Program-made: the position numbers and the translations under genes
Assembly: GCA_014304875.1 (NCBI GenBank)
Contig: JACRUD010000031.1
Span: 1 to 34,948 of the forward strand
Direction of reading: 5' to 3'
DNA length: 34,948 nt
From: Vulcanimicrobiota bacterium
GTDB taxonomy: Bacteria; Vulcanimicrobiota; Vulcanimicrobiia; Eremiobacterales; Eremiobacteraceae
The notes under the pieces: model-generated
The model's input: only the letters and a program-made list of their open reading frames with translations
Databases searched by the model: none
Told to the model about the DNA's origin: nothing
Shown here: positions 1 to 6,157 of the stretch, one piece after another
How positions within the stretch are numbered: position 1 is the first letter of the stretch
Layout: the number at the start of each line of letters is the position of its first letter

Positions 1-81
1 CTGACCCAGGCGCAGATCGACAGCACGATCCGCGCGATCGGCTGGGAGGTCGACTCTGCCGGCGGGGCGGCCGCGTCATGA
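1..81 (+). CDS. 3' end of an unidentified gene (partial)
   Basis: The frame is open from base 1 and ends in TGA at 79-81, leaving only 26 residues (C-terminus ...GWEVDSAGGAAAS). The stop overlaps the ATG of the next gene in an ATGA junction, which suggests translational coupling within one cistron series. Too little remains to name it. By position it belongs to the same phage-like gene run as the genes that follow. Confidence 0.5.
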   Translation: MTQAQIDSTIRAIGWEVDSAGGAAAS

Positions 82-689
82 CGTCTCCGAAACTTGCCGC
101 TTCGGAGAGAACGCTCGTCGAGCAAGAGCTGCGCGACACAGAGGCTGCGATCGAACGCGGCAAGGATCAGATGACGGCCGCACGAGTTCCGATGCGTTGC
201 GCCCAGGCCCGCGCTCACCAGTTGCGTCGGAAGCTCATGCCGCCCGTTGACGCGGCGATAGCGAGCATCGGCAAAGAGAAATGGCGTCGCTTCGCGACTG
301 CGCTCACCGCGTCGGCGGCGCCAGGGGCATCCATCGAGGCGGCAGCCGGCGAGGCCGTGCGTTGCGTCTTCCCCAGCTGGAAGAAGCCCCAAGCGGTAGC
401 CAGCAAAGCGCGAGAAATGCTTGCGCGACCTGAGATGTGCGCGGTGATGGATGCCCTGTTCGAGCAGTCCGGCTTCACAATCGAAGACGCGGTACGCCAT
501 CACACGCAGCTCGTGCAGAGCGACGATCCGCGAGTCCGGCAAAAGGCCCTGGACACGTACTACAGGCTCGTGATACCGAAGCCAGCCCTTGAGGTGGAGC
601 ACCGGGCGAAGGTCGACTTAATCGAGCGGACCGTCGACGCCCCGGCGATCCGAGCGCGCTCGCTCACGTCCGACAAGGAGAGTCGTTAG
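78..689 (+). CDS. terminase small subunit-like protein (phage DNA packaging)
   Basis: This 203-aa protein has a charged, probably coiled-coil N-terminus (about residues 8-55). Its C-terminal helical part contains a Lys-Ala-Arg run, then 'MLARPEMCAVMDALFEQSGF' and 'DDPRVRQKALDTYYRL'. That layout (new-residue block, paired helices, then 'DDPRVR.KAL..Y.RL') resembles the C-terminal half of small terminase subunits, which recognise phage DNA and load it on the large subunit. The match is from memory of the family pattern, so it is tentative. The start is fixed by the ATGA overlap with the preceding stop. No large terminase gene follows, which is unusual for a working packaging module; the protein could instead be another DNA-binding phage protein. 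Confidence 0.45.
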   Translation: MTSPKLAASERTLVEQELRDTEAAIERGKDQMTAARVPMRCAQARAHQLRRKLMPPVDAAIASIGKEKWRRFATALTASAAPGASIEAAAGEAVRCVFPSWKKPQAVASKAREMLARPEMCAVMDALFEQSGFTIEDAVRHHTQLVQSDDPRVRQKALDTYYRLVIPKPALEVEHRAKVDLIERTVDAPAIRARSLTSDKESR

Positions 690-794
690 CTCGGATCCAT
701 GCTCCATCCGACATGGTTGCTACTCTAGCGCGCCATTATCAAAAACCGGACTCCCCGCCAACGCATTAGCTATGCTTCGCTAGCAGGGCAGCAA

Positions 795-823
795 AAAGGT
801 CGCCCATGACCGTGGCGACCTTT
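795..823. terminator. hairpin, probable bidirectional terminator
   Basis: A perfect 10-bp stem (AAAGGTCGCC at 795-804, GGCGACCTTT at 814-823) closes a 9-nt loop. Read on the minus strand it is followed by five T; on the plus strand only the stem Ts are present. It lies about 105 nt after the terminase-like gene. The 690-957 interval around it holds no gene I can support. Confidence 0.55.
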
Positions 824-957
824 AGAAAACTCTATTACACATCAGCGTACTACATAAAGGAAAGTTTTCAAGTGCCGAAGTCTCCCCGGCTGTGCTGCGG
901 TCGGATCTACCACGGCCGCCGCACGGCGGCTGCTTATCATCAGTGGGGGAGATGGCC

Positions 958-1365
958 ATGCGAAAACAAGCGCCTCGCTTTCAGTCGATGGACAAAGACC
1001 ACCTCAACGCGGTGTCTGGCTACTGGCTCCAACGCATGCTCGGCGATGACATCCCGCCGTACGACATCGGATCGGCCGGCGGCGCGCAGCTCGTCTTCAA
1101 GGGCATGAAGTCTGAAGAGCTGGACGCATCACCGGACTTTTGGTTCTACCTCGGCTTTGAGTTCGCGCTAGACGTTGTGGGCGCGATCTGCGCGCATCCG
1201 CTCGGCGACCCGACGCCGGCGATACTCAAAGCGAGGTACCGGACACGCAGAGACATTCGCGATTCGCAGATGAACGTCATCAAGCGCCGGCCGCTGACAA
1301 CACTGGAGAATGAGCACTTGTGCGAGCTTGAGGACGCGTTCAACAACGAGTCACTTGATGGCTAG
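958..1365 (+). CDS. hypothetical protein, phage-like region
   Basis: I placed the start at ATG 958 because GGGGAG at 946-951 sits 6 nt upstream; ATGs at 952 and 892 have no usable ribosome site. The 135-aa product (MRKQAPRFQSMDKDHLN...) is soluble, moderately charged, has 'YWLQRM' and 'FWFYLGFEFALDVVGAIC' aromatic segments, and ends in an acidic helix. I do not recognise a family. Its stop (1363-1365) overlaps the ATG of the next gene at 1358, so the two are probably co-translated. It starts a new series of tightly packed small genes after the terminator at 795-823. Confidence 0.55.
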   Translation: MRKQAPRFQSMDKDHLNAVSGYWLQRMLGDDIPPYDIGSAGGAQLVFKGMKSEELDASPDFWFYLGFEFALDVVGAICAHPLGDPTPAILKARYRTRRDIRDSQMNVIKRRPLTTLENEHLCELEDAFNNESLDG

Positions 1366-1732
1366 CGGTTCACAGCGAAGCGCATCGGACAGGGAGCTGA
1401 CAGACCGGGCGGCGGAGCGGCTGGCGAACATAGCCGCCCATCTAATCGAGCATCCTCTCCAGAGCGTTGCCGAAGCGACGAGAGCCGATCCGCTTGCGCC
1501 GATCCAAACAGCGACGCGCAGCTCGGCGTCCATGCGCCAAGCCTTCGAAGCGGCACCGCAACTGCTCAACGTCCGCGAGACCGCGGCTCTGCTGCGGATA
1601 CATCTGCAGTCCGTTTATGCGCTGATCCACGCGCGACGCCTAGCGGCGATTCGCCCCGGCGGCATGAGACGATGGCTCGTGCCAAAACAAGCGGTCCAAA
1701 ACATGCTAACGCGCTCGGCCCCTTCTGGCTAG
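1358..1732 (+). CDS. excisionase/MerR-type helix-turn-helix protein
   Basis: This 124-aa protein starts at ATG 1358, overlapping the previous stop by 8 nt. The N-terminal half is low in recognisable features. The C-terminal ~55 residues read 'LLNVRETAALLRIHLQSVYA', then 'LIHARRLAAIRPGGMRRWLV', then 'PKQAV'. This is the usual layout of the HTH_17 excisionase/DNA-binding domain: helix, turn, recognition helix, basic wing, closing helix. Such proteins direct phage or integrative-element excision or act as small regulators. Its presence in a run of short overlapping genes fits an excisionase or regulator of the element. No integrase lies next to it. Confidence 0.6.
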   Translation: MASGSQRSASDRELTDRAAERLANIAAHLIEHPLQSVAEATRADPLAPIQTATRSSASMRQAFEAAPQLLNVRETAALLRIHLQSVYALIHARRLAAIRPGGMRRWLVPKQAVQNMLTRSAPSG

Positions 1733-1947
1733 AAGATGGCCGCCGCGTGCAGACCGTCATCGCTAAATGCATGCGCTCGATCGACGACATCCAAAAAGAC
1801 CTCGACCGCATAAAACAGGCCCTACGGCTCGTTAACCGGGTCGCGAGCCTAGATGTTGCCCTGGGCACGGAAAATGGCTCCCAGGGGCCTCCCAGCGCAA
1901 TTGAGGACACCTTCCGCTTCGATGAGCTCTTAGCGGAGGGTAGCTAA
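1672..1947 (+). CDS. small coiled-coil hypothetical protein
   Basis: The 91-aa product has a heptad-like stretch, 'SIDDIQKDLDRIKQALRLV', in the middle and an acidic C-terminus. It overlaps the end of the HTH gene by 61 nt if ATG 1672 is used. A shorter form starting inside the gene is possible, since GC bias at third codon positions improves only after about 1705. Its TAA (1945-1947) shares an A with the ATG of the next gene. Function unknown; the length and coiled coil fit an accessory phage protein. Confidence 0.45.
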   Translation: MARAKTSGPKHANALGPFWLEDGRRVQTVIAKCMRSIDDIQKDLDRIKQALRLVNRVASLDVALGTENGSQGPPSAIEDTFRFDELLAEGS

Positions 1948-2252
1948 TGGCCGTCCTCGCCCTGCGCGATAGCGGCCGGCGGCGCCGCCAAGCGACTAGG
2001 GTCCTGGCCGGAGATCCGTGGGCGCAGGCGCTGAACCGCTTTATGCACCATGCGCGCGAGAAATGGGGCTGGAGCGATGGGCAGCCATGGAGCTACCAGA
2101 TGTGGGCGGTCTGGTTCGCGCTCAATCGCCACCACAAGATGCTGCCCAACGTCTGTGATCGATTGGAGCACCGCATGAATATGGCCAAGATGCAAGGCCT
2201 GAGCGCCGACCAGTTCGACGTGCAGCTGCGGACGCCGCAGGTGCCCGCATGA
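1947..2252 (+). CDS. hypothetical protein, phage-like region
   Basis: This 101-aa protein has an Arg-rich N-terminus (residues 10-19), a Trp-rich centre ('EKWGWSDGQPWSYQMWAVWF') and an amphipathic C-terminus. I do not recognise the family. It is coupled on both sides: TAATG with the gene before and ATGA with the one after, which strongly supports it as a real gene despite its size. Confidence 0.55.
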   Translation: MAVLALRDSGRRRRQATRVLAGDPWAQALNRFMHHAREKWGWSDGQPWSYQMWAVWFALNRHHKMLPNVCDRLEHRMNMAKMQGLSADQFDVQLRTPQVPA

Positions 2253-2422
2253 CGCCGCTGCGCCCGCGCCTGGACGAGCCGTTCGACTGGGGCGATGACG
2301 CCTCGCACGTGTACGAGACACGCACGTCCCAGCCGCACGGCCCGGAAGGCTACGGCATGCTGATGGCGCTCGCCGTCACCATCGCCTGCCTGGCGCTGCT
2401 GCTTTTGCTGTGGCCGCGATGA
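2249..2422 (+). CDS. tiny membrane protein with one C-terminal span
   Basis: The 57-aa product has a polar, acidic N-terminal 35 residues followed by 'MLMALAVTIACLALLLLLW' and a final Pro-Arg. This is a single membrane helix at the very C-terminus, so the N-terminus is likely cytoplasmic or tail-anchored. It starts with an ATGA overlap at 2249 and ends in an ATGA overlap at 2419-2422. The layout would fit a small phage membrane protein, such as a lysis accessory, but nothing here proves that role. Confidence 0.55.
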   Translation: MTPLRPRLDEPFDWGDDASHVYETRTSQPHGPEGYGMLMALAVTIACLALLLLLWPR

Positions 2423-2820
2423 GCACTGACCTGCTAGACCTAGCCGCCGCGCGGGCGCTGGTGGAATCAAAAGCTACCGAAGAAGGCCTGGATGCTTTCT
2501 ACCTCGCTGCGCCTGCGCTACTCCTCATGATGGCCGACCGCCTCGAAGCCTGCCGTGCGCTGGCGCGGGAGTGGTGCAACGCATCAGATGGCCGTTACTA
2601 CTCTGGCGTAGCCCTACGCGACGCGCTAGCTCTAGCGGAGGAGCGCCAAACGTCGGCCACTGAGCCTGTGCCACCTTACGACCAGATTAAGCCGCCTGCA
2701 GGTTGGGCCGATGACCACAGCGCGTTTTTGAAGGCAGCGCGGGACCGCCCTGACTTATTGGCGGCGTACCAACGCATCATAGCGCGGGCGCTGGCTCTAG
2801 CGCCAGGGGAGAAGCCATGA
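2419..2820 (+). CDS. hypothetical protein, phage-like region
   Basis: I start this 133-aa protein at ATG 2419, inside the ATGA junction with the preceding gene; an ATG at 2410 is in frame but lies within the upstream gene. The product is Ala-rich and helical ('LDLAAARALVESKATEEG', 'LLLMMADRLEACRALAREW'), with a Pro-rich linker near residues 83-95 and a second helical part. No family recognised. Its TGA (2818-2820) is followed in the same frame by an open stretch with strong third-position GC bias to 3003. Confidence 0.5.
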   Translation: MSTDLLDLAAARALVESKATEEGLDAFYLAAPALLLMMADRLEACRALAREWCNASDGRYYSGVALRDALALAEERQTSATEPVPPYDQIKPPAGWADDHSAFLKAARDRPDLLAAYQRIIARALALAPGEKP

Positions 2821-2862
2821 GCCGCCTCTACCGCCGCTACCAGCATCACCAGCCTGTACGTC

Positions 2863-3003
2863 GTGCGCCGCACCGCCCTCCCGCGCCGTACGGCCTGCCA
2901 TGCCTACGATGCAAACGACAACTCCGTGCCGGTGCAGATGACCGCCGCGGGCGCGATCATCTACAGCCACAGCGCCGTGCGCTTTTACTGCGGTGCGCCG
3001 TGA
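2863..3003 (+). CDS. possible small gene or read-through extension
   Basis: The frame of the preceding gene stays open after its TGA from 2821 to a TGA at 3001-3003, and third codon positions are almost all G or C throughout. The peptide ends '...VPVQMTAAGAIIYSHSAVRF' then YCGAP. The only plausible initiators are GTG 2863 (46 aa) or internal GTG/ATG codons, none with a clear ribosome site. The stop overlaps a GTG at 3000 (GTGA), which suits a real upstream neighbour. It could be a separate small gene, a TGA read-through extension, or chance; the competing frame from ATG 2817 overlaps it completely. Confidence 0.3.
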   Translation: MRRTALPRRTACHAYDANDNSVPVQMTAAGAIIYSHSAVRFYCGAP

Positions 3004-3206
3004 GGAGCGAGGAGGTAGCCGAGGCGGTGTGCCTGCTAACTAACGGCGGTAAGGACAGAGTGCTTATCCAACACTTTGTAACGCCTTCGGGCAAGCACGA
3101 CCCGCTACGATGCTTGCGTTGCGAACTGCAACCGGAACTAAACCGCGATTTGCTCGGCACGCCAGGTTGGGCGCCTGCGCCCAACGGCAAGGTCATGCCC
3201 GACTGA
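3000..3206 (+). CDS. small CxxC hypothetical protein
   Basis: Starting at GTG 3000 the product is 68 aa, with a CLRCE pair near residue 38 that could bind zinc and a Pro-rich tail. The same frame also opens at ATG 2817 (129 aa), which has a second CLRCK pair and an ATGA overlap with the gene before. Codon bias for 2821-2999 favours the other frame, so I prefer the short form, but the long form is a real alternative. The TGA at 3204-3206 overlaps the next ATG (TGATG). Confidence 0.45.
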   Translation: MRSEEVAEAVCLLTNGGKDRVLIQHFVTPSGKHDPLRCLRCELQPELNRDLLGTPGWAPAPNGKVMPD

Positions 3207-3385
3207 TGAAAACCGGCCTGAGAGCGCTGTTCACCCGCGACTTCTGGCGCGACGCGCTTGCCCCGCACGATGGGCGCAAGCGCGGCTCGTGTATCGCTTG
3301 TGGGGCAGCGGTGTTCGGCCTGCCGTTCGACGACTGCATGTTCTGTGTCGGCTGCGCCAAGGACAACGGGGAGGACCCCGCGTGA
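3206..3385 (+). CDS. small zinc-ribbon-like protein
   Basis: The 59-aa product starts at ATG 3206 (TGATG junction). It has a basic N-terminus followed by CIACG and CMFCVGC, four to five cysteines spaced as in a small treble-clef or zinc-ribbon fold. Such proteins are common in phage genomes as nucleic-acid or protein-binding adaptors. The stop lies in a GTGA overlap with the next gene. Function not determinable. Confidence 0.5.
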   Translation: MKTGLRALFTRDFWRDALAPHDGRKRGSCIACGAAVFGLPFDDCMFCVGCAKDNGEDPA

Positions 3386-3573
3386 ACGACGCCCTCGCGC
3401 GCGCCCTCAAGCAGCATGGCAGCATCCGCATCGGCGGACGTCGGCTGCGCTGCAAACAAAACGTCTCGCCGCACGACCCGCAGCCGTACGTCGGGCGCAG
3501 ATGGCTGCAAGCGAACTGCATCGAACAGCGCGGCTGCGTGTTTGTGCTCGTCAGAGGTGATTTGCCCCGGTAA
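3382..3573 (+). CDS. small basic hypothetical protein
   Basis: This 63-aa protein is translated from GTG 3382 in a GTGA overlap. It contains 'SIRIGGRRLRC' and 'GRRWLQANC', is strongly basic, and has three cysteines. It is the last member of the overlapping series that starts at 1358. A nucleic-acid-binding role would suit the charge, but no family is recognised. Confidence 0.45.
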   Translation: MNDALARALKQHGSIRIGGRRLRCKQNVSPHDPQPYVGRRWLQANCIEQRGCVFVLVRGDLPR

Positions 3574-3587
3574 TCACGCCGGGCATT

Positions 3588-3610
3588 TTCTCCATCTACC
3601 GGAGAAGGGG
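3588..3610 (+). promoter_or_regulatory. hairpin overlapping a strong ribosome-binding site
   Basis: TTCTCC (3588-3593) pairs perfectly with GGAGAA (3601-3606) across a 7-nt loop, and two G-U pairs could extend it. The right arm is part of the GGAGAAGGGG Shine-Dalgarno run that serves ATG 3617. Folding would therefore hide the ribosome site of the downstream gene. The pairing is seen in the sequence; regulation is inferred. Confidence 0.4.
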
Positions 3611-3616
3611 AACCCC

Positions 3617-4081
3617 ATGAACAGATCGGCCTTCCTAAGCGCGTCGGCAGGCGCCGCCGCCATACCGCTGCTCGGCCTGCCTAAAATGGCAAGCGCCGAT
3701 ACCTACGTCGGTCTGTCACAGATCGGCTCGAAAATCTACCATATATCCGACAGCCAATACAAAGTCGTCGATCCGGTCGGACGCATCTTCTACTTCACGA
3801 CCAATAGCCCGCGTACGTTCAACGGGTACAGAGATACCATCATCAATCAATGCTCGGCCGACCGCATCGAATACCATCAACATGTCTGGGACTTCGCGAT
3901 TGCCACGGGGGAAATCGTCGCGGCCGCCGGTGCGGCTTTGACCGGCGTCGTGATAACCGGAGGCATGGGGACGTTTTTCGCGGGCCTTGGCCTGACCGTC
4001 ATGTACGTGAATTGGTTGCATCAGGACGCCAATATGGCGACCGCTTACGGCAACATGAATGTAGCGTGCGGCAATGGCTAA
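3617..4081 (+). CDS. secreted or membrane small protein with signal peptide
   Basis: The start at ATG 3617 is set by GGAGAAGGGG at 3601-3610. The 154-aa product begins with a signal peptide (MNRSAFLSASAGAAAIPLL..., cleavage probably after ASA near residue 28). A polar Tyr/Ser/Asn-rich middle follows, then a Gly/Ala-rich hydrophobic segment (about residues 102-132, including 'GAALTGVVITGGMGTFFAGL'), and a short Asn/Met/Gly tail with a final cysteine. The architecture would fit an exported toxin, a small bacteriocin-like protein or a holin-like membrane protein, but I recognise no family. Its stop overlaps the next tiny gene. Confidence 0.55.
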   Translation: MNRSAFLSASAGAAAIPLLGLPKMASADTYVGLSQIGSKIYHISDSQYKVVDPVGRIFYFTTNSPRTFNGYRDTIINQCSADRIEYHQHVWDFAIATGEIVAAAGAALTGVVITGGMGTFFAGLGLTVMYVNWLHQDANMATAYGNMNVACGNG

Positions 4082-4169
4082 CGGGTGGCTAGACCTCTCT
4101 GGAATAGCGCTGATCTGTTTCGCTGCCGCGATTTGGATTAGCAACGTCCGAAAGAACCGCGTTAAATAA
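4074..4169 (+). CDS. 31-aa single-span membrane protein
   Basis: ATG 4074 overlaps the stop of the secreted-protein gene. The peptide has a short polar start, a hydrophobic core 'IALICFAAAIWI' and a basic end (SNVRKNRVK), so it should insert with a cytoplasmic basic tail. Immediately downstream is a strong hairpin. A partner of the exported protein upstream (immunity or lysis helper) is a reasonable guess only. Confidence 0.45.
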   Translation: MANGWLDLSGIALICFAAAIWISNVRKNRVK

Positions 4170-4175
4170 ACAATA

Positions 4176-4208
4176 CGGCCGGGGCGGTATCTAGCACCGC
4201 TCCGGCCG
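4176..4208 (+). terminator. strong hairpin closing the phage-like gene run
   Basis: CGGCCGGGGCGGT (4176-4188) pairs with ACCGCTCCGGCCG (4196-4208): 13 pairs including one G-U, with a 7-nt loop. No T-run follows, so it may be a rho-dependent or structure-only terminator. It lies 6 nt after the last stop of the gene series. Confidence 0.55.
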
Positions 4209-4301
4209 CACCATCTCAAGTCGCGGAGGGCCGGCCCGCTCCCTCTAGTACGTAGCGGGATATCACAGGTGACCGTGGCGCCGGCACTACCCGGCGGATA
4301 G

Positions 4302-4466
4302 TTGCAAGGGAGAGACTGTGCGCCGCATGAGATCCTCTCCAGATCCGCAAGCCGTCCAGATGTCGTTGTCTCGGAGATCATCATGTCACCGATGGATGGT
4401 TACGAGCTGTCCCGCGAGATCAAAAATAATCGGGCGACAGTCGTGCCTAGGCTGTTGACGGAGTGA
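4302..4466 (+). pseudogene. fragment of a response-regulator receiver domain
   Basis: The open frame after TAG 4299 ends at TGA 4464-4466. Its peptide contains 'SRPDVVVSEIIMSPMDGYEL' followed by SREIKNN and ...VVPRLLTE. This is the middle of a CheY-like receiver: beta-3 with the phospho-acceptor loop, helix 3 with MDGYEL, and the start of beta-4 (VPxxLLT). The normal phospho-acceptor Asp (usually LDIMMP) reads Glu (SEIIMSP). Only about 55 residues remain and both ends of the domain are missing, so it is a decayed remnant. Its last bases overlap the convergent gene at 4447. An ATG at 4383 could express 27 residues, which is unlikely to be functional. Confidence 0.45.
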
Positions 4467-5277
4467 TTGAGGGATCAGTTTCGCGCGCGACGAGTCTTCG
4501 ATCGACAAGACGCAGCCAATCGGGATGCCAGATAAGCCCGCATGAGCTGTGGCATGGGCCGCGACGTCCGAGGACAGCGCCGCTGCATTGCAGGCCGCGT
4601 AATACGTACCAGTGGGCACGCGGCAACCTTGTGCTACAGGCCTCTTGCACGCTGTCGATTGTCTTGAGTATGGGAAATCGCCGGTCAGCAAACTGTGCCA
4701 TTTCCGGCATAAACATCAACCCATCACGGCCGCCGCCTGCGTCGAGCGTGGCGCGAATGTCGGCGACGGATCGAACTGTAGCGTGTCTCGTGTTTGCTTG
4801 ATACGGGATATCTCGAGCCTCTTCATTCGTCGCCTCCAGCCAGTCATCTCGAAAGAAAAGCGCGCAGGCGCGGCCGCATCCCACTGTGCCGCTAATTCCA
4901 GCGCAAGTCACGTTCTCCAGTATCACAGTGCCGGCAGGGGATCGTATCACGCCAGACTTCTCCATGATGCGCCGCACTTGCTTTGAGACGCGTTGTATGG
5001 TGCCACAGTAGGACCACTGCGGCTCCATCCATTGCAAACCCCGCAGGCGGCCCTTCTCGTCGAGCGTGTTTTCTATCGCAGCGCGATCCTTGACGCGTAC
5101 CATCTGGCCGACCACAAAGGCTGACGGATTGCCCAGTCCTGGGGCACGTGTGTGCGAGCGCAGGCTGTGAAAGAGTGTCCTGAATCCAGGCAGAGCCTGT
5201 ACCGTACGCCGAACTTGTTCAGTAAGGGGCCATTGACCCAGCCGGTTTTGGTGCTGGCAGAGCTGACGGAGTGGCAT
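4447..5277 (-). CDS. uncharacterised protein with tandemly duplicated Cys-rich domain
   Basis: The 276-aa protein carries two copies of one ~90-residue domain. Copy 1 is residues ~57-148 (start VGQMVRVKDRAAIENTLDEK, then C125, C134, C138 before FFRDDWLEA). Copy 2 is residues ~167-257 (start TVRSVADIRATLDAGGGRDG, 'LMFMPEMAQF', then C231, C242, C246 before IWHPDWL). Each has the order VRS..I..TLD..G...GL.(F/W)MPE, then a C-x(8-10)-C-x3-C block and a Trp. I recall this pattern from a widespread single-domain family of unknown function, often near polysaccharide or natural-product genes; a metal or cluster role for the Cys is inference. The start is supported by AGGAAG 7 nt upstream and a promoter ending ~25 nt upstream. 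The gene is alone on its strand. Confidence 0.6.
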   Translation of the reverse strand: MPLRQLCQHQNRLGQWPLTEQVRRTVQALPGFRTLFHSLRSHTRAPGLGNPSAFVVGQMVRVKDRAAIENTLDEKGRLRGLQWMEPQWSYCGTIQRVSKQVRRIMEKSGVIRSPAGTVILENVTCAGISGTVGCGRACALFFRDDWLEATNEEARDIPYQANTRHATVRSVADIRATLDAGGGRDGLMFMPEMAQFADRRFPILKTIDSVQEACSTRLPRAHWYVLRGLQCSGAVLGRRGPCHSSCGLIWHPDWLRLVDRRLVARETDPSITPSTA

Positions 5278-5301
5278 ACAACATCTTCCTAGGGTTTCGG
5301 T

Positions 5302-5331
5302 ATCCTACACCTTTCTGGCTCGTTAAAACAA
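5302..5331 (-). promoter_or_regulatory. sigma-70-type promoter for the Cys-domain gene
   Basis: Read on the minus strand it has TTGTTT (5331-5326), an 18-nt spacer and TAGGAT (5307-5302). The -10 box is about 25 nt before ATG 5277, leaving a short leader. The flanking sequence resembles the promoter at 10724-10751, which uses the same TAGGAT box. Confidence 0.45.
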
Positions 5332-5618
5332 TCGTCAGTCGCTGTGGTCATCTCGACCGGCGTGCGTTTGGGGAAGCGGAGTTGCTAAGTTCTCCCGACC
5401 ACGGTCGAACGGCGGCATGTAAGCTAAGTAGAAGGCTTCACAAATTTCATACTTATTCTTCCACCCTACAGCGCGCCTACCTACGCGACAACAGGCTAGG
5501 GTCCTAGCACGTGATATGACTCCAAAGCGAAATTGCTAGCGGCTTAGGTCGTATGACTTGGGGACATACTTCAGGGACCTTTGGGACGTTTGGCGTCTAT
5601 CGAAATGGCGGTAAAAGT

Positions 5619-5647
5619 GTGCCATAGCGTCAGCGCCGCAATATAAA
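5619..5647 (+). promoter_or_regulatory. candidate promoter for the 62-aa gene
   Basis: GTGCCA (5619-5624; four of six matches to the -35 consensus), a 17-nt spacer, then TATAAA (5642-5647). The next gene starts at 5690, giving a leader of about 35 nt. Confidence 0.4.
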
Positions 5648-5689
5648 GCAGCGTGGATGTTGTTTTCAATTAATCTGAAGGATCGTAAT

Positions 5690-5878
5690 ATGAAGACATT
5701 ATCGCAAGCACTGGCCGAAGGGTGGAAAGTATGTCTCCCGGTCAAGCGCTTCTCGCCTGATTTGAGCTTGATTCTGATCGAGCGCAATCGCACCGAAGAG
5801 TGGTTTGAAGCTGGATTCGCGCGAATGGACGTGAGCGTCCCGATCAACGCGATCATTCCTGATCTCGTTGCGGTTTAA
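5690..5878 (+). CDS. small hypothetical protein, paralog of 11038-11199
   Basis: The start is ATG 5690 with AAGGA about 7 nt upstream. The 62-aa product begins MKTLSQALAEGWKVCLPVKR and continues with SLILIERN, then FEAGFARMD. The gene at 11038 encodes MQTVSQAKVDGWQPLLPIQR, SVILVARN, then NEIGFARVD: the same sequence of blocks, so the two are clearly related. The alternating hydrophobic strands suggest a compact beta-rich fold. No function is recognised. It has its own promoter-like sequence and sits inside the element scar region. Confidence 0.55.
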   Translation: MKTLSQALAEGWKVCLPVKRFSPDLSLILIERNRTEEWFEAGFARMDVSVPINAIIPDLVAV

Positions 5879-5952
5879 CAATATGATGATGCACTACCCT
5901 CAAAACGCGGCACGGCATTGAACGTGCTCGAAAGCCTTTGGGGGTGAAGACT

Positions 5953-6122
5953 CGCTCATAACGCCTACCTCGACAAAGCGTTAGCGTCGCTGGACCGCAA
6001 CTCTTGGGACCTCCGCTACTGTGGAAACCCGACAGGCCAGGCTACCATTGCGTTGACGGGTTACAACCTTCCGCCCGTCGCGCGGTTGGGGCGAAAGCGG
6101 AAAGAGCTCTGGCCCCACCGCG
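5953..6122 (+). repeat. coding-type diverged repeat, copy 1 (DLxYCGN)
   Basis: The stretch translates without stops as ...LDRNSWDLRYCGNPTGQATI then ALTGYNLPP, following an in-frame TGA near 5949. A second copy at 6966-7100 reads RDLGYCGNQVGQATMCLMG. DNA identity is highest over about 45 bp from GGGACCTC (6006), and several differences are synonymous (GGA/GGG, AAC/AAT, ACC/ACT), the mark of a once-coding sequence. No start codon with a ribosome site precedes it, so I treat it as a relic. Confidence 0.4.
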
Positions 6123-6157
6123 TTTGCACCGATTCTATCCGGTCACGCGCTGAGCGG

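Larger units (their letters stand above)
5278..5689. other. gene-less stretch between divergent small transcription units
   Basis: This 412-bp interval is less GC-rich than its surroundings. It holds the minus-strand promoter at 5302-5331 and a plus-strand promoter at 5619-5647. Short open frames occur on both strands (for example 5271-5507 on the plus strand), but they lack ribosome sites and codon bias. I see no RNA gene. Confidence 0.5.

Noticed and set aside
806-1108. 100-codon open frame with ATG 806
   Set aside because: It starts inside a hairpin, lacks a ribosome site, has poor codon bias and overlaps the better-supported gene at 958.
3716-4384. 222-codon minus-strand open frame
   Set aside because: It is antisense to the exported-protein gene, Arg/Gly-rich, and has no recognisable domains.
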